From Linyphia triangularis (taxonomy: Eukaryota > Arthropoda > Arachnida > Araneae > Linyphiidae), in contig OZ021727.1 of the NCBI GenBank assembly GCA_963978545.1, positions 56,184,487 through 56,248,486 on the forward strand: a stretch of DNA of 64,000 nt, in the 5' to 3' direction. Positions 12,082 through 26,420 of this stretch are shown piece after piece. A program made the translations under genes and the position numbers. Position 1 is the first letter of the stretch; the number at the start of each line of letters is the position of its first letter. The notes beneath the pieces were generated by a model. The model saw only the letters and a program-made list of their open reading frames with translations, was not told the DNA's origin and made no database searches.

Positions 12082-13285
12082 TTACGATTACATAAAAAGC
12101 CTTTGTCATTCGAAAAGCAGTAAGAGTTTTAAACAAAGGTTTCGAGAAAATGAAGGTTCAAGAAAATATCCCGGCTTCCTACTGCTTCTACATTCATAAC
12201 AAAACGTGCCGAAAATAAAACTTTGAATTAGGTTAAAAATGCAATGTTAGTGTCATTTGAATCGGAAAAATTGGAATTATTTTATTTACGATAAAAATAA
12301 AATGATGAATGTTGATTATTTTGAGATATCCTCCTTCCATCTCTCTTAAAATTTAAGAAAATAACTTTGAAAACAAAACGATACATTTAAAGTGAAAAAT
12401 ATATCGGAAAAAAAAAATGTCTACGACTTTTCCCGCGTGTTTTCTCTTTCTATTCTAGCTTCGGGTAAACAATTCCAGTGCAGAATCGAAGTGGCAAGGG
12501 CTCTAAAGACGAGTTTGCTTCCTTGTTTATTTCTAGTAGAGCACATTTTTCCTTCTTACCTCCTAGGTACTTTATCGCAGGATAGTCTTGCACCTAAGGT
12601 TTGTATTCGGGCACTACAAAAAGTCGTAAACTACTCTTTTTTTTTTTTTCTGTTTGAGAAAGTCGATCCACATCTGAACCAATATTTCCATCAGAGTTTC
12701 TGAGAAATAGTTCATTGATCTCGCCCATGTCGGTTACGGAGCAGGGTTTAAAACTGCCCAGTCTTAGTAGGGCCTTGCTTCTTTTTATCAGTCTTTGTGA
12801 AGCGGAATGCTGTTTAAAAAATGCATTTTTAACTTTTCATTCAAATTAATTTTCAAATTATTGGATATTTAATGTATATCCCCAATACTAATTACAATCT
12901 AATTCCAATTTAGTGCAAAATACTTTTAATTGTGACTATATGTACACATTTATTACAAAATTTCGACTCCAAATCAAATGTACCTTTTAGGAACACCCAA
13001 TTGGTTTCATTTGTTTTTAGTTACAGAAGGTTTTTATGCTGTCACATGAGAAATTTGAGATGCCCCATTTGCTACAGTATGATCAAGCTATGTAGCTTTT
13101 GAAAACTGTGCCTAAAATTCATTTTCCATGAAGCATCCACAAATATTAAAATATGATTTGAATGCTGCAGCTGTGAAAAAATCTTTAAAATAGGAGCCAT
13201 ATTTAATTATTAGTTCAAGTTCACAATGATAAAATATATATATTTAAAAACTCAAATTTTAACAGTAAACTTCAAAAGTGTTAAA

Positions 13286-13480
13286 GCCCACCTGATGGCT
13301 GTGTGTTTAGAGCTCTGGACTTTCATGCCGAAGGTGCCGGGTTCAAATTCCGGGTTAAGCATAGATGTTCGCAGTGGATCGGAATCCACGTTAAGCTACA
13401 AGTACCAGCCTGGTTAGCCACCATTGTGCTAAAACTAGGTCGTTGAGCGTACAAATCAAACTTTAAAAGTACTAAACTAC
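13286..13480 (+). mobile_element. tRNA-derived SINE, family 2
   Basis: The left part resembles a tRNA internal promoter: an A-box-like TGGCTGTGTGTTTAGAG near 13298 and a B-box-like GGTTCAAATTCC at 13340-13351, about 40 bp apart. It continues into a non-tRNA body (GATCGGAATCCACGTTAAGC, CCAGCCTGGTTAGCC). After the B box it shares only a short GGGTTAAGCATAGATGTT-like segment with the other SINE family, so it is a separate family. The right end is approximate; no target duplication was found. Confidence 0.65.
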
Positions 13481-15274
<1,794 letters not shown>

Positions 15275-16312
15275 AAGTACCGATATATTTCCAAAAGGCA
15301 TGCTATTTGAACGGATATTTATTTCTTTTAGAGAAAAAGTGTAATTCAAAAATACACAGTTAAATTTTACAAATTAAAATCGATAGAAAATCTCCATTCA
15401 TTTGAAAATTCAGTAATTTTCTATTAGTTTTCCTCAAACTACTGAACCGATCAAGCAGAATCATTGTTTTGTTTGGCAATAAATTCAGTATTATTTTATC
15501 TTTTTAGAAATATTATTAGTAGGAGAGCAATAATATTTCAAATGAGTGGACACTTGAAAGAAAAAGTATTAGATGTTCTCTAAATTAAACCATACAGTAT
15601 TTGCTTCAAATAAAAAGGAAGATCATTGTACTACAACAAATAATAAAAAATAATCATGCGTATCCAGTGAGGAGAAACAAACGTTAAATCGTTAGTTTTA
15701 TAAGATAAAATTCAAAAATTTGTTTCAACCTTAAAATCGGCTTCCCCACAAACCGATGGCGGTTACAACAACAACAAATTCAAATACATTGCTTTCGTAT
15801 TTTGTGTACTTACTTAAATATGACAATTTTTAAGTGGAACTAAAGTAAGAGTGTTATTTTGATAAAAGGAGGAGCTGTAGTAGAGAATCATTAAGAGTTT
15901 ATTCACGTGTTTGAAGCTTTCAAATTAATCTTAATAGAAAGTTCAAACTCTTTTTAATATAACCTTCTTCATTTGTAATCCCATGCAAATCATGCTGAGT
16001 TTTGGCAGAAACTGTTTAAAAAAATACTTCGACTCGTGTTGTATTGAGGTATATCTAGACCAGATACCAAACATATACAATTTGTTACCAATAACATACC
16101 AATAAACATATACAACCAAAGATATTTAATTTTCCAAAGAGAAATAAACTTGTATTACCATAACAATTGTAGAATGAACTTCATAGTAGAGGATTTTAAA
16201 GTTCCAATGGGTCTTAAAGCGTTTAAATCAATACAGTACTATGAGAAATATAGTAACAGTCAGTAAATAAAGGGTTAAAAATAAAGGGGCCAATTTGGAG
16301 AGTTTGATGATA

Positions 16313-16437
16313 AACTTGTCACCGAATATCCGATATCTCTATTTTAAACGAAAATGTGAACTTCCCAAGCTACAATGAAACTTACAAACAAGCTTACATC
16401 GAAAGCACTCTTCCGGTTGAACTTCAAATCACTTCAG
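16313..16437 (+). repeat. Dispersed repeat, copy 1 (partner at 54092)
   Basis: Shares an ordered set of blocks with 54092-54210: CACC plus AATAT, TATCTCTATTT, a GAACTT block and GCACTCTTCCGGT. Spacing is slightly different because of small indels. The flanks outside these limits do not align clearly. It is an old interspersed repeat of unknown class. Confidence 0.6.
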
Positions 16438-19400
16438 TTTGAATTTTGGGTTATCCTACTAATCTTACATATACTACCTTCAAACGGATGTATCCTACGG
16501 GAAACACTGATATTTTAAGCCTACTTTTGTACTTCCGATCGTAACTTCCGGTTGAATTTTGGTTTGTAAATTCGTTGTTGCAAAATTGTTTTTATTTTTC
16601 AGGGATGTTTGCAATACCAAATATCCCATTTTCAAATCATAAAAATTGATTGTTGTATTGCGACACTTTTTCAAAGGACAATCGAACCTCCAATCAATTT
16701 CTGCATTCCTTGCATAATACAATTAATAATGAGTATTTTACCAGACACAATAGAAACAATGTAACAAGCAGGGCCCACATGACCTTCAAGCGTCTCCAAA
16801 ATGTTGCCAACCTCTCGTAAATCATGACTCTTATCTTCCCCGAAAGTATACTTTGTAGAACAACTTGAAGACTGGCCCAGGAAGCATCCATCAGCGAAAA
16901 AGCCCTACAAAGTCAAACATAAAACCTCGAATTTTACTAGCGTCGACGTTCCCTTCTGCAACTCTATCGGGCCTTTCCCCTATATTTAGTCGTAACATGC
17001 GGCTTGAGAATGACAGACGCAGGCAGGCACCAACTCCTGTTCTAAAAGTAAAAAAAGAAATACGATACAAGGTATAGTCTTAAAGTCAAGTTTGGGTAAA
17101 TCAATTATTTTTCTGCTATATTTGACGAGGTTTTGGGGGTAATAGTTGAAAAATCTTGTCACGAAGAGGCTGTTTTGGTCCGCTTCCCCCTTGTAAACTT
17201 TGAAATGGTTTTTGCGATGTCTCGACATCTTTGTCTTCTTTTGACAAACGCTTCCAACAAATGTCCATCTGTTACACTAATTGATTAGTTTATGAAAGTT
17301 TTCTTTGTGATTGATGACTTCTTGTGGACATTTGTTCATTTAGAGACAGATTACGGTTAGTTTCACGAAAAAAACTCAATATTGAATCAATCTTTCACAA
17401 AGATATTAAAAATTGAAAAGGAAATTTGTAAATTACCATTTTAGTTACCTTAGTTAACACAAATTCTAATATACTGCGTTGTTTACTTCTAAATAATTCA
17501 TTTTTAGATTTTTATTTTTTTTATTTATTAAAGTCAACGTAAAGTTTAAACAATAGGTAAACAATTGCAAATTTCTCAAATTTGTCATTAACTTATTTAC
17601 AATCACTAACATAAAAATAATGAATTTATATTGTATATCACAAGAAATGTAAAAATCATACTTTATCCTTTTAATTCTTTTTATTTTTTATCTTTAAATT
17701 CTATAACATTTAATCACTATACATCTCTCTGTATTCTGAGATAATTCTAACAAAATCTGCTAAGAAATGTGTCTGTGTTAGTTATTGTTTTTTGTAAGAA
17801 TGGACGCACACTTAAAGAGCAATAGTATAACCTTCCTATAAATGCACAGTTTTGAAACTTACATGCATTTTTTATTTATAAAATTCTTTCGTGGCATCAC
17901 ATGCCAATTTATATTATTTATTCTATTACGCCTAACTTACGGACCTATTATAAGTCATTAAATTATGAATACCATCACTAATATCTACAGGATTCCTCAC
18001 GAGCTTCAATAGCACAACTTCATCCAAACCTACCAACAAACTAACGACTGGCAAATTTCGAAATAGAAAGCAATTAAAAAAACATGAATGGTAAATCATA
18101 TCCTGGACCTCCCTGGGTGTCTTTCTGCAATTCAAGGAGAGCGGCTATACTCAACAGCTGAAGAGTTATCTTGGATGGGAAGGAATTCCTTTTACCTGTC
18201 CTTTTCGCAATCTCTCTCCAAACAGAGCCTAAACTCATAAAAATTTATAGCAGGAGGCAGTTGCATGCGGAAGGAGCTACAGGTCATTCACACCTGTGGT
18301 AAAGAAAAACCGCAAATTTAAGTCAAACCCTGAAAGGGATCTTTCAAAGTACATATTTGAAGAACGGTTTTTTTTTCAATGAAAAACTTGACCCTGGATA
18401 GTGGGAATGAATTATACGGTGGGGTCTGCAATCCACGCCACGTGGGGCAGTGACTTGGGGTCTTTAGATGAGGGTACAGGGGGTCCCCCTGTGTAATGTA
18501 AATGCTAGAGTTTCTAAGGTATAGAATGTTCTTCTAATTGAATGTACTGAAAGAACGTGACCTTTACTGATCAGTAAGCAAGATTTCAGCGTTTATTTAT
18601 TAACGTTATTAGCAAAAAGGGCCAATGTCCTTTTTTCTTTCTTGGAAATGTATGAGAAGATGGCTATAATTTCACGCTATTTATAGCAGAATGGATCATA
18701 TATAAATCAACAAATCTTCACAGAACTTTGAGTCCATTCAACTATTTGCTTTGATAAATAAAATATAAGAATAAGAAAAAAATTAAAAATTAACTTTTTC
18801 TTAAACACCGCTTCAAGTATAATAAATAATATTATGATTTAAAACTTAGTTGGAGTGTTTTATTTTCGTTATTAAACTCTTTCCTTATAACTTCCTCGAT
18901 AAGGTTTAGCGGGTAAAGTTAACTATCATAGAAGCCATTTAAAGTACTATATTTCTTAGTGAAGATTTAAACCGATGTTTGATTTTTTTCTCCACGAATT
19001 CTTTCCTTGAGTATAAATAGTATTACACTAATTTAATGAGGATGTGATCATTAAAACAGGCTCAAGATAATTCTAAACAGGTAAACTTAAGTATGGTCAC
19101 ACTGTATGTTGTGTTTCACTCTTCAATGATTTTAGAAGACGTATATCCTCATCTCAATACAATGTTCGAGAATGAGAAAAAAGGCAATTAGTTTTATTCT
19201 TAACTAGCATAGGAAAAAATCCTCCCCCCTCCATCTTAAATAGCATTTGCTTATCCAAGAGGTAAACTTGTGAACAGACTATAATTGGTGTAAAAATATG
19301 TTGATTAAAAAACCTGTACTGAAAACATAATCTACCACACTAACAATAATATTTACAGAAACATATTTTTTCAGTACTCAGGATAAAATTGCAGTTTATG

Positions 19401-21050
19401 AAACATTTATAAAACACAAACATTAACCGGATTCAAACTCTATTGTTCAGATAAAAACTGGAGATCCTTTCCCTCTCTCTATTCCCCCCCCCTCCCCCCC
19501 CCCTCCCCCACCTCCGAAAAAAAAAGAAACAAACTATTATCATTTGTGCTTTGAAGATGCAAAACACTATCTCTCTCGCTTTCTATTTATCTTATGGTTT
19601 TGTTGTACTTAAAAATACTGAATGCTGAACTAGGTCGTGTAGAAGTTTTTGCTAAACTTCAATGCCAAATGAAGCGTAGCAATGTTATGTATCGTTTTTC
19701 TTTCTTCGTGAATCTAAATTAGGGTAAAGGTTGATAACTTTCTAAGTATATTTAAAAGTTTTTTCTTACACTAAGATAATTTCGAATCTTTGACATTGAG
19801 ATGAATTTCATCTTTTCTTGTTTCACATGCGAAATATCCAAAATCTATTTTTAAAGATACAAACACTATTTCTATTTTTTAAAAAATAAGTTTTTGTTTC
19901 TAATTCGCAGTTGATTTAAAATAAATTGCTTATTTTCTAATTTAATAATAGTAATGTCTTTAAAATATTTAATAATAATGCTAATTATTATTCTGTAGTT
20001 CTACATGTTAATTCAATTTAATTTTGGAAATATTCCAATGGATGTCATCCAGTTTTAACTGAATGAATTTCCCAGTTTTAAGTGTGAAATTTTTCATTTG
20101 TGATTTTGCTTTTGGTCTTGGTATATCTTAACATTTAATTTATTTATTAATATTTCATTCCGACTATTGTGTTGAATTCGTAAAAAATCAGCAATGTTTA
20201 TATTTAAAAAGTTGTAGCGGTTTTATTAAACATTTACTCATAAGTACTTGCAAATTTATACATAATAGTAAGGAAATAATGTAAAATGTGTCTAATCAAA
20301 TCCCATTTTTATATTCAACGCATGTTTAATTTTTTTTTAAACTCATATTTCTATCTTGATCTCATGTTTGGGTACAATATTGAAGGTTGCAGAATATTAT
20401 CGAAAACTGCAACTTGTTGATTTCTGCTTAGATAATCAACGCTTATGTGCTAGCTGATTTGATTAAGAAAACTCATCTTTGCAAATACCCTTTGGTACTT
20501 GTGGATTTAAATAAAAGATAAATTGGAGATAAATGATAATACTTTTAAAAAATTGTAAGCTGAATTTTATGGATTAGCTTTTAATGTTATCTGAAAGAGT
20601 TAATTTGAGCAGTGATTTCGGTACGTGTTTTAAATTTTATTAATATAAAAAAGTATTTTTTGTGTGTGTACTACTTCTATTTTAAGTAAACATTGTTCAA
20701 AAATACAAGGCTAAGCATAAAATATCTAGTGAATCTGTTAACTTGAATAAAAAAAAACTCTTTAGGAAAGCTTCATCAAACTAATTACGTAATTAGAAGG
20801 CCAAATATCAAAATGCGCATCTCTAAAACTTCAATTAATAAATTCTAAATAGTTGAATTTCCAAATACATTTTGATTTATAACTGTATAACACCGCGTTG
20901 GTTTTGTAACATATTTACGACCTTTTATTACCTTTATTGCAACAAAATTTACGAAATGCATCCAATTTTAAATTTAACTATACTGAATGGAAAATATATT
21001 ATACACACCTGACAGCTTAGAGAAAATTGACTATGACTTGACTCTGAAGT
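16438..21050. other. AT-rich stretch with scattered GC patches, no gene supported
   Basis: GC-richer patches at 16700-17000 and 17940-18500 carry short minus-strand frames (16694-16891 with a hydrophobic middle; 17932-18135) that I do not recognise. A 12-bp inverted repeat AACAAATGTCCA / TGGACATTTGTT at 17257-17268 and 17325-17336 could mark a small element of about 80 bp. A C-rich low-complexity tract lies at 19485-19515. The rest is AT-rich. Confidence 0.4.
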
Positions 21051-21058
21051 CGTTAGAG

Positions 21059-21752
21059 CAGCGTTAGCCTGAAATTGATTTTTCTGCAGCCTTCCGGCAG
21101 CGCAGAAGAAAAAATCAAGCTCCACGGTATGAGCTTTTTTATGTAATTGTAATTTCTAATTTGCTCAGTGATTCACCAGTTGCTCAGTGATTCACCACTT
21201 GCTCAAAATAGTATGTCTTAACTATATAGAACATTCTCCACTGCGTAGCGAAGAAACTACTTGAAGAAGCATTCAACAAGATGGTTTTTATCAAGAATAA
21301 ATACAGGAATAAGTTGAATGAATCTCATTTGAGCAATATGTTAAGATTGGCTGCAACAAATACTGTGACAGACAGAGACTCTATCATAACATAAACGATT
21401 TCTACCGTCATCGTCACGCAATTGATATCGACTAAAACGGGGAGTTTAATACTGGAAGTGGAGTTTAAATACTTTTATCAAAATTTAGATCAAGTCGCAC
21501 TGTCCTGTTGGAACAAAAGATTATCTTTTTTAAACTTTGATTTACTAATAATGAAACTTATTATTTTTTATTTATTTGATCAAAAAAAATCAAATAACAA
21601 TTGAAGAAACCAATATTTTTTTTTAGTTTTCAGAAATGGTATATATTGTTAAATCGAAAATAACTAACTATACATATTTTGATGTATCCGGCTCGCAAAA
21701 AGCTCCAACATAAGTCATACGGCCTTCCTTTAAAAGTTAATGGCGAACGCTG
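21059..21752 (+). mobile_element. Buster-like hAT element, 694 bp, 8-bp target duplication
   Basis: Termini CAGCGTTAGCC and GGCGAACGCTG form an 11-bp inverted repeat with one mismatch, flanked by the perfect duplication CGTTAGAG at 21051-21058 and 21753-21760. The duplication has TA at its centre, as expected for the Buster branch of hAT. Inside are an 18-bp direct repeat containing TTGCTCAGTGATTCACCA (around 21160-21200) and the C-terminal end of a transposase. A related copy in opposite orientation lies at 55184-55913. It is internally deleted and non-autonomous. Confidence 0.92.
21245..21394 (+). pseudogene. hAT transposase C-terminal fragment
   Basis: An open stretch of 49 codons ends at a TAA at 21392-21394. 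It contains FIKNKYRNKLNESHL and NMLRLAATN, matching the pattern (K-x-K-Y/F-R-x-R/K-L-T/N-x-x-H/N-L then LLRLA) seen at the very end of hAT and ZBED-type transposases. The catalytic RNase-H-like core and BED finger are absent, so this is a stump left by internal deletion. The homologous stretch in the copy at about 55600-55715 carries stop codons. Class assignment rests on my recognition of this motif plus the element's termini. Confidence 0.75.
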
Positions 21753-21832
21753 CGTTAGAGGATGAAACTGGTATAAAAAGAAAGCTTAGGTGCTTACGAT
21801 ATTAAAAAAAAGATTATGTGTTTGAGAAGATA

Positions 21833-22168
21833 CCTAGGTAGCACAACAGTATTTTCCAATATCGGAAACAGGTGTTCTGGAAGATTGTCCAATCCTGGCT
21901 GAAACTCAAGCATCGTTCCAAAGTACACTATTTTATAAAAAAATAAACTTTAAAATCATCACAAAATATATTTTTTACCCATTCGTGTTTTCTTATAAAA
22001 ATGTATTTAAAATTTAAAATTCTGCACCAACAATTCAAAACTTCCAGAATATTTTTTCCAGCACTGGGCGGGATTGGCCATGATCCGTGACAACTGCCAG
22101 TCCACAACGATCCACATCAGAATTGGCGAATATCGAGATATATTGGCCAGCGTATTTGAACTACTGGA
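21833..22168 (+). mobile_element. ATTGGCCA-rich MITE, copy 1
   Basis: Homologous over its whole length to the reverse complement of 51907-52249. Shared blocks include GGTAGCACA at the left end, GAAACTC then AGCATCGTTCCAAA, AAAATCATCACAAAA, and CCACATC followed by GATTGGC, ending GGCCAGCGTATTTG. The two ends form an imperfect inverted repeat built around GTAGCACA and TGGCCAAT. No coding capacity. The limits are where homology between the two copies ends; the target duplication is unclear. Confidence 0.8.
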
Positions 22169-23108
22169 ATATGGATAATCAACACAAATGTATGGACTTT
22201 GAATTGACACAAATATGGACACAAATTTATAGAATATTTGTGGAGCTCGGAGTCATGCAACTAGTATCAACGAAGAAACCACTACGTTACTGGGATATTC
22301 AAAAATAGTGGTGTTAATGTGTTTAAAATCAAATATCAGTTAAAACTGGATCTGAACGTAAAAATTAGGGTCTTCATCAACTTGTGAAGAACTATAACTA
22401 GTACTTTAGATGGTGTACATAATAAATTGTGTACTCAATATATAAGTTATTTATTAGCCCGACTAGAACTTAATCTATAACTGTAGTTTGAAAATCTCAT
22501 TTCCATCAATTTGTCAGGTACTAATTTAAAAATTCAATGATATCGCTACGCAAATTTCGGTTACTTCTCAAATTCCTGCGAATTTCGAAACACTCCCGAA
22601 ATCGAAACTTTTACTCAAGATTGGTTTATTCGTGTCCTTTGTCAGAGGATATTGACTCGCGTTTGATGTATCGATCTGGGTTCCCTGACACGTGATGAGA
22701 CACGTGAAAGGTATTTTCCACCTGAGGGACATTCATAGGAGCATCTCAATCTTCCCGAAAAAAGAAAGAGGAGAACCATGAACCGGGAAATGCCGTTTCA
22801 CCTAAGAACACTTTCGAAAAGATTAGTATGCAGAACAGAGCCTTGTTGAAATTGACAACACTGAAGTGGATTTAAATGCGTATACAATTTTCGGAAATCC
22901 CCTGCAAAAATTCCTTTTAAAATGAATATCGCTTCTGTTACTGGAGTGGAATATGTGTTCTTGGCAAAGTTTTTATACTAATAAAATATTCTAAATAAAA
23001 TAATCATGTTTACACTAATAAGATAATTTAATTTTCTAATAATTAAACCATTCAGGTTTTTACTAATAACATATTTATACTAAAATAATAATTTGTATAA
23101 TGATAAAA
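22169..23108. other. Mixed stretch with tandem CACGTG boxes
   Basis: AT-rich except 22540-22900. That patch contains two perfect CACGTG E-boxes at 22689-22694 and 22701-22706 inside a short direct repeat (GACACGTGA, then GACACGTGA again, 12 bp apart). No open frame of interest. Confidence 0.45.
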
Positions 23109-23262
23109 TACATTTTTAATAATAATAAAATACATTTTTAATAATAATAAAATACATTTTTAAAAATAATAAAATACATTTTTAATAATAATAAAATACA
23201 TTTTTAATAATAATAAAATACATTTTTAATAATAATAACATACATTTTTAGTAATAATACCT
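23109..23262 (+). repeat. 22-bp minisatellite, 7 copies
   Basis: Unit TACATTTTTAATAATAATAAAA repeats with exact 22-bp spacing (TAC at 23109, 23131, 23153, 23175, 23197, 23219, 23241) and a few substitutions. Confidence 0.95.
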
Positions 23263-24531
23263 ATCATAATAAATAATGTGTTTTTTGAACTTAGGTCTCT
23301 TCAGTTTCAGAGAATAAAAATGTTAAATAATAAATGTAACCTTAAAAAGCACGATGATTTAATGACACATAAAAAGCAATTTGATTTAGTTCAAACAGAA
23401 TCAAAACTTAGGCACAAACAAGCATGGCCCCTAAACAAACTTTTACAAAATATTACCTTTTAAAATAAAAGTATATTAGATGTCATTTTTGGGGTTATAA
23501 CGTAAAAAAGTTTTTCTTTTTGCACAATCCATTTTTTTTCTCATTTAAAATAATGAAACAACTGTTATAGTTTTCGTCATTCAAAAGGAAATGTAAATAT
23601 AACGATTTTACTTTTGAAACGAGCCTGTCAGAATCTTTCAAAAGGTACTATTAAGAAAAAGTGTATCTCATTGAATTCTGATGAAAGAAATTGTAATTAG
23701 TCAATACTTTTATTCTGAAAATTTTCCAAGCTGTACCGAATATTTAAAATTCAAGCTCTTCCAGTTGCAACTCGTATATTTCGTTATTCAATTTGATACG
23801 TGGAATAAGTCTATAATTTATACTTACACTCTTTTTTCTAACCATACAGTTTTGTAAATAATTTATCACTAGTTGGCAATATTTAGACATATAACAAAAA
23901 GGAAATCGTTATGTAATATATTGTATCCTAATTGTTTGTATAAATCTTTTTAAATTTTTTTATTATTATTATTATTTTCCTTGCTCTAAGTTTGCTTATT
24001 TCGAGTTCACTCAGTATCTTTCTAGTTAAAATATTTCATTTATCATATAACATACAGTATAATAGTCGACTTGGAAAGGAAATCTTTACCCGTCATTTAA
24101 AAAACAGCTAACAAAAAACTTTAACTGTTTAGCAAAATAAGAAATTAATCTTATTATTATTTATTTATGAACATGAAGATTGCTCTGAATAGTCTGTAAT
24201 TTTTTTAACTTCCTTTGTAACACATTAAAATTCACTTTACAATGGTTTTTGAACTAATTAAACAGCCCGTGAATTAAAATGTGTGAAACATCAACATATG
24301 CTCAATGTTTTATAGTAAACAGACATGCTATAGAAATGTTAATACGATACTATAAAACACATGATTTTGATGAAAAGGAAATTTTAAAGGTTTAAAATCC
24401 TGTTTTCACCAAGGAATTTTTAAACGCAGTCAATTCATATTGATATTATACAAATATTTATCTGCTAAAAACTTTTCTATTTTTTGCATACCGTTGAAAA
24501 AATTTATGAAAAACTTAGTAGAAAATGCTCT

Positions 24532-24568
<37 letters not shown>

Positions 24569-26149
24569 ACCACTAGTGGTCATTTGACAATATTTTCAGA
24601 AATCTAGATGAATATAAACAATCTGTGCATATCCGCGTTTTGCTACTTATGATAATGCATACTGATGATGCATTGAAGAATTAGCCACGTGGAACCAAAA
24701 ATTATCTATATCCTTGGAACAAAACGGTTTACTCCTTTTGGAATTGTCAAGGTTAAATATCTTTCCCAGCAGACGACGATTCTTATTTATTTCTGTTCCT
24801 CTTCTCTTCATAATTTGACTAAAACTCGTGTGAGACTTCATCGACAATTTCCAACTTTTCTTACTGTTGCACAAAATGTCTGGAATTGCTATTTGCTTTT
24901 TATAAGTGTCTAGGCAATAAAATGTCTTGTCGTTGCAAGTTGAATAATTATTCTAATTGTAGTATGTATTATAGTCATTTGGGAATAAATAAGATGCCAC
25001 TCAAAAAAAGATTCGAATTTAAAACTTAAACAAAATTTAGCTCTTTTTATGGGTTTTAAATCAATTAAACTTCTAAAATTTTTCATTTGTCAATTTAATT
25101 TCATAAAAGATAAAATCAACTGAAGTGAGCATATACTTAAAGATAAAAAAGTAATCTTTATGTATATTTGTCTATAAGTTAAAAAAATATTTTAGTTTAA
25201 TTCATATGAGTCAAACACAATTCTTTATAAATTTCAGGACCGCATTTTGTGATAAATGATTTTATGTGTGAAAAAATCATAGCAAAATTTGAATTCGTGA
25301 ATAATTTGAATATTGTCCCAATCTTTAATACAAGTTTAGAAATACATTAAAAAATTAAATTTTTGTAATTAATTTTCAAGTTACAAATATTTATGTTTTG
25401 TTTCACACATATTTTACGGACCTACTGGAAATAAGTTATAGGAAACATTTCGTGAAATAATCAGATTTTAAACAAAATACAAGAAATTATCCATATATGG
25501 CTATATACCTGAAACTTATTCGAAAGTGTGGTTTTTGCGACATCCTAATACCCATATTAAAGATCTATATATCTTTATTATTATTATTATTTTAAATCAA
25601 AGATCAAAACTTCTTCATAACATGAGCGAGATTGTACAAACGTTCATTTTTTACTATAGATTTTTAAAAACTTGTGAAGAATAAAAATTATTTTACATTA
25701 TTTTATAAAATAATGATCTTTTTTTTTTTTTACTTTTCTTAGAAGATGCAACACAGAACATGCCAACTTTTTATATCTTTCAGTAGATTGCTTTATTTTA
25801 ATTTTTATACTTGGTAATCGCGATTCGAAGTTAATTGAGACCCCTGAGGATACTCGAATCAACAAACTATTTGTCAAAGACAACTTTTTTTAGAAATACA
25901 TTTATGCCCACTTCACGTTATCGGGACACGAACAAATTATTTTATTCAAACAAAAGAGAAAACTGTTTGCATCGGAGTTTGTCTTGCTAATAAGAGAACA
26001 AGAACAAAATTATCCCTCTCTAGATAATTGATTGGGGGCATTTCTAATCCTTTTCCCGGAACGCCCTATCTAAAAGTGTCTATTATATTCTCTTCCATTA
26101 CTATTATAACCGTAACTGACAGATACTAGAATGAGCGGAAGCCTGGTTT
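23263..26149. other. AT-rich stretch, no gene supported
   Basis: AT-rich with a 32-nt A run at 24536-24567. The patch at 24640-24910 has overlapping frames on both strands, Lys/Ser rich on the minus strand, without a motif I can name. Nothing else is annotated. Confidence 0.45.
24536..24567 (+). repeat. Poly-A run (32 nt)
   Basis: Uninterrupted A run. It could be the tail of a retroposed sequence, but no recognisable body precedes it. Confidence 0.9.
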
Positions 26150-26420
26150 TTTTCCCCTCTCCTAACCTTCCCGGTCGCGATTTGGCGCTTTTGACTTGGC
26201 GCCTTCCCATTCCATCCGACGCCAACCTGCGACTTAGGTTTCGGTAACGCGTTAACGCATCATTTCGCTTTGCGCGGGTAAAGCGATAGGATCCCTAAAG
26301 ATTTTCATAGACAGTGGAGCCGGAGAAAATAAACACCACATGAGATTGTGTGTATACATCGCTCGTAGTGGTTACGTTGATTGTTGAAAGTACAAGTTTT
26401 TAGTGCGAAACAGGTTTACT
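26150..26420 (+). promoter_or_regulatory. CpG-rich promoter candidate with paired TTGGCGC motifs
   Basis: A conspicuous CpG-rich patch in AT-rich surroundings (GGTCGCGA, GGTAACGCGTTAACGC, TTGCGCGGG). It carries two E2F-like or NF1-half-like motifs, TTTGGCGC at 26181-26188 and CTTGGCGCC at 26195-26203, plus a GACGCCAAC nearby. It grades into a segment without long open frames that could be 5' untranslated sequence (26300-26420). No exon is assigned downstream; a 16-codon ATG frame near 26691 is the only start noted. Confidence 0.35.

Larger units (their letters stand above)
9771..13284. other. AT-rich stretch with small repeats only
   Basis: Apart from the palindrome at 11351-11387 and the short tandem duplication at 12023-12081 (listed separately), this is AT-rich DNA. 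The open frame at 12392-12703 plus has no recognisable motif. A slightly GC-richer patch at 12710-12790 remains unexplained. Confidence 0.45.

Noticed and set aside
13286..13360. Possible tRNA gene at the second SINE
   Set aside because: No cloverleaf closure and continuation into a non-tRNA body; treated as SINE.
17932..18135. Possible reverse-transcriptase fragment on the minus strand
   Set aside because: The peptide has a plausible look, but I could not match any conserved reverse-transcriptase motif.
23109..23262. CRISPR-like regular array
   Set aside because: The 22-bp units are contiguous with no unique spacers; it is a minisatellite in a eukaryotic context.
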